From positions 1-25,467 of the forward strand of contig DAOWFX010000018.1 in the NCBI GenBank assembly GCA_030637745.1: 25,467 nucleotides of DNA, given 5' to 3'. Positions 22,923 to 25,467 of the stretch are shown here, in pieces. Source of the stretch: JAGLOK01 sp023139005. Its GTDB lineage: Bacteria > Bacillota > Clostridia > Christensenellales > UMGS416. Numbering within the stretch: position 1 is the stretch's first letter; the number at the start of each line of letters is the position of its first letter. Made by a program: the position numbers and the translations under genes. Under the pieces are notes generated by a model, which saw only the letters and a list, made by a program, of their open reading frames with translations, was not told where the DNA came from and did not search any database.

Positions 22923-23852
22923 TTAAGCCCTTTTTGTTTTCTTTACTTTCATAATTTTCTTTGATTTCTTGTGGTGTCGATTTTTTATCATATTGTTTAT
23001 TACGACCCAGAAAGGAGAAGCAATAAATATTGAAGAGTATGTTCCGCTAATAACACCGATAATCAATGGGAAAGCAAATTCTTTGATTGACTGAACCCCG
23101 AGAATATAAAGTGCAGTAATCGTAAACAGTGTAGTAATTGAAGTGTTTAGTGATCTTACGATAGTTTCACTCACTGACTTATCTACAATTTGTTCTTTAT
23201 TCAAAGAGTGTTTAAATCTTTTTGTGTTTTCACGTATTCTATCAAATACAACAATTGTATCATTGATTGAATATCCTACAATTGTTAATATTGCTGCGAT
23301 AAATGATGAATTGATGCGAGTTCTGAATATCAATACTATTGCAGACATGATAAGTACATCATGTATTAACGCTGTAAGCGCTGCAAGTCCTGATAATATT
23401 TCAAAACGAATCCAAATATATATCATCATAAATGCACATGCTATAATTACGGATAATACTGTCTTTTGTAAAAGTTCTGCACCAGCCGTTGCACCTACAC
23501 GTTCAACACTTTCGTTGAAAGTTAAAGGGTATGTATCTGTTATTTTATTTACGATGTTTTCGCGTATTTGATTTTGTGCTTCTGGATCGTCGTCTTTATC
23601 TTGTATTTTTATTTCAGCTTTAGTTACATCGGATATAGTAACCAAATAATCTGTGGTTGCAAATTCATCTGTTGCTTGTCTAACAACATCTAACTCGTAT
23701 TGACCGCCCATATCCAGAGTGATAATTGTACCACCGGTGAAGTCAATTCCCTCATTGAATCCTGCAAATATCATAATGACTATACCAATAACAATAATTG
23801 CTGCAGAAGCAAGTGCAAAATATTTAGAATTCTTCATTACTTTTATATTCAT
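22923..23852 (-). CDS. secF: Protein translocase subunit SecF
   Basis: Inner-membrane partner of SecD that uses the proton gradient to help protein export through SecYEG. The 309 residues show TM1 (about 12-31), then GFNEGIDFTGGTIITLDMG (the SecF signature), an extracytoplasmic domain (about 45-130) and five more membrane helices. The conserved GYSINDTIVVFDRIREN lies between TM4 and TM5. The C-terminus is strongly basic (KKSKKIMKVKKTKRA). The start ATG overlaps the secD stop by 4 bases and is preceded by GAGGGGG. Confidence 0.96.
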   Translation of the reverse strand: MNIKVMKNSKYFALASAAIIVIGIVIMIFAGFNEGIDFTGGTIITLDMGGQYELDVVRQATDEFATTDYLVTISDVTKAEIKIQDKDDDPEAQNQIRENIVNKITDTYPLTFNESVERVGATAGAELLQKTVLSVIIACAFMMIYIWIRFEILSGLAALTALIHDVLIMSAIVLIFRTRINSSFIAAILTIVGYSINDTIVVFDRIRENTKRFKHSLNKEQIVDKSVSETIVRSLNTSITTLFTITALYILGVQSIKEFAFPLIIGVISGTYSSIFIASPFWVVINNMIKNRHHKKSKKIMKVKKTKRA

Positions 23853-25114
23853 GACTTTGCCCCCTCTTTTAAGTTATAGTTACTAATATATAACTTTGGA
23901 TTTTTGATATTTAGTGCAATCATGCATCTCAATAAAAATCTTGTAAGAGCAATTGCGGAAAATACCGACACTATGATACCGATTGTCAGCGTATATGCAA
24001 ATCCTTTGATTGCACCCGTTCCAAAATACATGAGCACTAGTGCTGCAATTAATGTTGTTACATTGGCATCAATGATTGTTCTAAGTGCTTTTTTGAAACC
24101 GGATTCTACAGATGTACGTAACGTCTTACCAAGACGAAGCTCTTCTTTTACTCTTTCAAATATAATTACATTTGCATCAACCGCCATACCTACACCTAAT
24201 ATGATACCTGCAATACCTGGTAATGTAAGCTGTACTCCAAATAGAGCGATTATATATATCACAATCAGTAAGTATATTGACAAAGCAATAGCAGCAATCA
24301 TGCCGGATAGTCTATAGAAAATTATAAGGAACAAAAATAGTGCAATGATACCAATGATTCCTGCAATCAAGCTAGTGTTTAATGCATTCTCTCCCAATGT
24401 TGCACTAATAGATCTCATCTCTAATTGTCTAAGTTCTATAGGAAGTGCACCACTTTCTATTTGCATGGCAAGAGTTTCTGCGGCTGCTTGGTTTTCCATG
24501 CCTTCTATATACCCTTGGCCAGCTGGGATAATTCCATTTACAGTTGGCGCTGAAATAGTTTTCCCATCAAGTGTAATTGTGATAACTTGATTTTTAAACT
24601 TTCCTGTTGCATCAGCAAACGCAATTGCAGCATCAGCAGACAGCTTAAAGCTCACAATCCATTTGTTTCCACTGCCCTCTTGGATATGGGCAACAGCACG
24701 TTCGATGTCACTGCCTTCCATGATAACTACATCATCAGGGCCAACAAATTGTAATACAGCAGGTTTGCCAAGTATTCCTGCAACTACGTTTGGATCAGAT
24801 ACATTAGGTATCTCTATTCTTAATCTTTCGTTTTGTCTTGCTATTGTTGCTTCTGTATAGCCTTGAGCATCTAGTCTATTTCTCAAAACATCTACAGCTG
24901 TTGACATTTTTTGATCAAAAAAATCAATATCCGTATTCACAGCTTCATATGTTATGTACATACCACCGCGCAAATCAAGACCCTGTTGTATTGCACCTGA
25001 CATAGGTTTCCAATCGTATACACCGATTTGAATTCCGGAAAATGCAAGATAAGAAAATATCACCATCAACACGACTATTATTGACAAAGCGATTATACTT
25101 GTACGTCTTTTCAT
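23849..25114 (-). CDS. secD: Protein translocase subunit SecD
   Basis: Membrane component of the SecDF export motor. The 421 residues have TM1 (about 8-28) followed by QQGLDLRGGMYITYEA (SecD signature). The extracytoplasmic P1 domain (about 45-235) has VDVLRNRLDAQGYTEA. Five helices (about 245-410) follow, with the proton-path motif GVGMAVDANVIIFERVKEEL. The start ATG has GGGAGG seven bases upstream. SecD and SecF are separate genes here, unlike the fused SecDF of Bacillus. The gene lies downstream of ftsZ, behind its own promoter. Confidence 0.96.
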   Translation of the reverse strand: MKRRTSIIALSIIVVLMVIFSYLAFSGIQIGVYDWKPMSGAIQQGLDLRGGMYITYEAVNTDIDFFDQKMSTAVDVLRNRLDAQGYTEATIARQNERLRIEIPNVSDPNVVAGILGKPAVLQFVGPDDVVIMEGSDIERAVAHIQEGSGNKWIVSFKLSADAAIAFADATGKFKNQVITITLDGKTISAPTVNGIIPAGQGYIEGMENQAAAETLAMQIESGALPIELRQLEMRSISATLGENALNTSLIAGIIGIIALFLFLIIFYRLSGMIAAIALSIYLLIVIYIIALFGVQLTLPGIAGIILGVGMAVDANVIIFERVKEELRLGKTLRTSVESGFKKALRTIIDANVTTLIAALVLMYFGTGAIKGFAYTLTIGIIVSVFSAIALTRFLLRCMIALNIKNPKLYISNYNLKEGAKS

Positions 25115-25143
25115 TCTATTCCTCCCATTTATAATACCAACCT

Positions 25144-25172
25144 ATTATACCGACACTCAATATCTACGTCAA
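25144..25172 (-). promoter_or_regulatory. Promoter of secD-secF
   Basis: On the minus strand TTGACG (25172-25167) and a perfect TATAAT (25149-25144) are 17 bases apart. Transcription should start near 25137, leaving a leader of about 22 bases that contains the GGGAGG ribosome binding site of secD. Confidence 0.85.
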
Positions 25173-25311
25173 TGATTCATTTTTATTAAATTCATATTGA
25201 AATAGTATTCAACCATTTTATAAGTATAAATGAGTACTTTTGTCTTTAAATTAAACTATATTAGTAGTACTTGGATACTAATTCAAGGTATAAGTATTTT
25301 ATTCCAGTTAT

Positions 25312-25362
25312 AAAAAAGAGCAAATCTATTATATACAAATATGTACACCAATAGATTTACTC
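25312..25362 (-). terminator. ftsZ intrinsic terminator
   Basis: On the minus strand GAGTAAATCTATT (25362-25350) pairs with AATAGATTTGCTC (25330-25318) over 13 bp with one G-U pair. It is followed by TTTTTT (25317-25312). The 19-base loop can fold further (TGTA with TACA). It begins 16 bases after the ftsZ stop. Confidence 0.88.
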
Positions 25363-25378
25363 CTGTTTTCTGGTCAAT

Positions 25379-25467
25379 TTATCTTCTACGTCTTAGAAAT
25401 GGTGGGACATCAAGGTCATCATCATCGTTTGCAACATCCTGCCTTTGTGGTTTTTGTTGATGTGGTT
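25379..25467 (-). CDS. ftsZ: Cell division protein FtsZ, C-terminal end (partial)
   Basis: Only the last 28 residues and the stop are in the window; the gene continues beyond the right edge. The visible part is a Q/K/P-rich linker and then DDDDLDVPPFLRRRR at the very end. This is the conserved FtsZ C-terminal peptide (D-[IV]-P-x-F-L-R) that binds FtsA, SepF and other membrane tethers, followed by the basic variable tail. FtsZ is the tubulin-like GTPase of the division ring. The GTPase domain cannot be seen here, but this peptide at a C-terminus is highly specific. A hairpin terminator follows directly, so secDF is a separate unit. Confidence 0.9.
   Translation of the reverse strand, partial: PHQQKPQRQDVANDDDDLDVPPFLRRRR

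Larger units (their letters stand above)
25115..25378. other. Intergenic region between ftsZ and secD
   Basis: 264 bases without a gene. From the ftsZ side it holds the ftsZ terminator (25312-25362), an inverted repeat ATTAGTA/TACTAAT (25260-25266 and 25276-25282) of unknown meaning, an AT-rich stretch with no clear signal (about 25173-25259), and the secD promoter. No RNA gene or open reading frame of note is visible in it. Confidence 0.7.

Noticed and set aside
23143..23571. 142-codon plus-strand reading frame within secF
   Set aside because: Antisense to conserved membrane helices of secF; hydrophobicity is a by-product of codon complementarity.
25180..25215. Second upstream promoter for secD (TTGAAT with a TAATAA-like -10)
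   Set aside because: The -10 matches the consensus at only about half of positions, while a far better promoter lies closer to the gene.
1..25467. CRISPR, prophage, insertion sequence, toxin-antitoxin or defence genes
   Set aside because: No repeats with spacers, no transposase or integrase motifs, no terminal inverted repeats and no island-like change in composition were seen; all gene-sized stretches are accounted for by core genes.

Overview
The window is AT-rich (about one third G+C by eye) and densely packed with housekeeping genes. Most lie on the minus strand in long runs with 4-base overlaps or gaps of 0-3 bases. The gene set (coproporphyrinogen-oxidase-like HemZ, a clostridial-type Ogg, IscR/IscS/IscU, and a YabE-like 3D-domain protein beside rsmA), together with strong AGGAGG-type ribosome binding sites and some TTG starts, points to a low-GC Bacillota of the class Clostridia. 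I cannot name the genus from sequence alone. I see no rRNA, tRNA, CRISPR array, insertion sequence, phage gene or other sign of recent transfer.

Layout. (1) 19-1032, plus strand: trpS, ending in a small terminator shared with the facing ogg gene. (2) 6125 down to 1046, minus strand: yabE-like, rsmA, a small P-loop ATPase, thrC, ogg. (3) 6307-8415, plus strand: a lipoprotein-type class B penicillin-binding protein, divergent from yabE across a 150-200 base region that holds a good promoter for each direction. (4) 22876 down to 8416, minus strand: a very long co-directional run, recJ, relA/spoT, dtd, hemZ, hisS, aspS, tcdA, rseC-like, glyA, iscR, iscS, iscU, small lipoprotein. It is broken by an IscR-like operator/promoter in front of iscR. 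(5) 25114 down to 22923, minus strand: secD and secF, with a strong promoter upstream and a strong hairpin terminator downstream. (6) 25467 down to 25379, minus strand: the last 28 codons of ftsZ, followed by its own terminator.

How the genes fit together. The long run combines translation (hisS, aspS, tRNA-modifying tcdA, D-aminoacyl-tRNA proofreading dtd), the stringent response (relA), DNA repair (recJ), one-carbon supply (glyA) and Fe-S cluster assembly (isc). Fe-S clusters are needed by radical-SAM HemZ encoded upstream, and RseC-like proteins are tied to redox-sensing systems. The yabE/PBP pair is about cell wall turnover and synthesis; ftsZ and secDF are about division and protein export.

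I found no unmistakable novel system. The points most worth a second look are regulatory: a consensus promoter that would make the PBP mRNA leaderless, a recJ start squeezed directly behind a perfect 12-bp terminator stem with no free Shine-Dalgarno sequence, an IscR type-1-like site exactly over the isc promoter, a trpS/ogg terminator that contains the ogg stop codon, and a perfect 14-base palindrome in the glyA leader.
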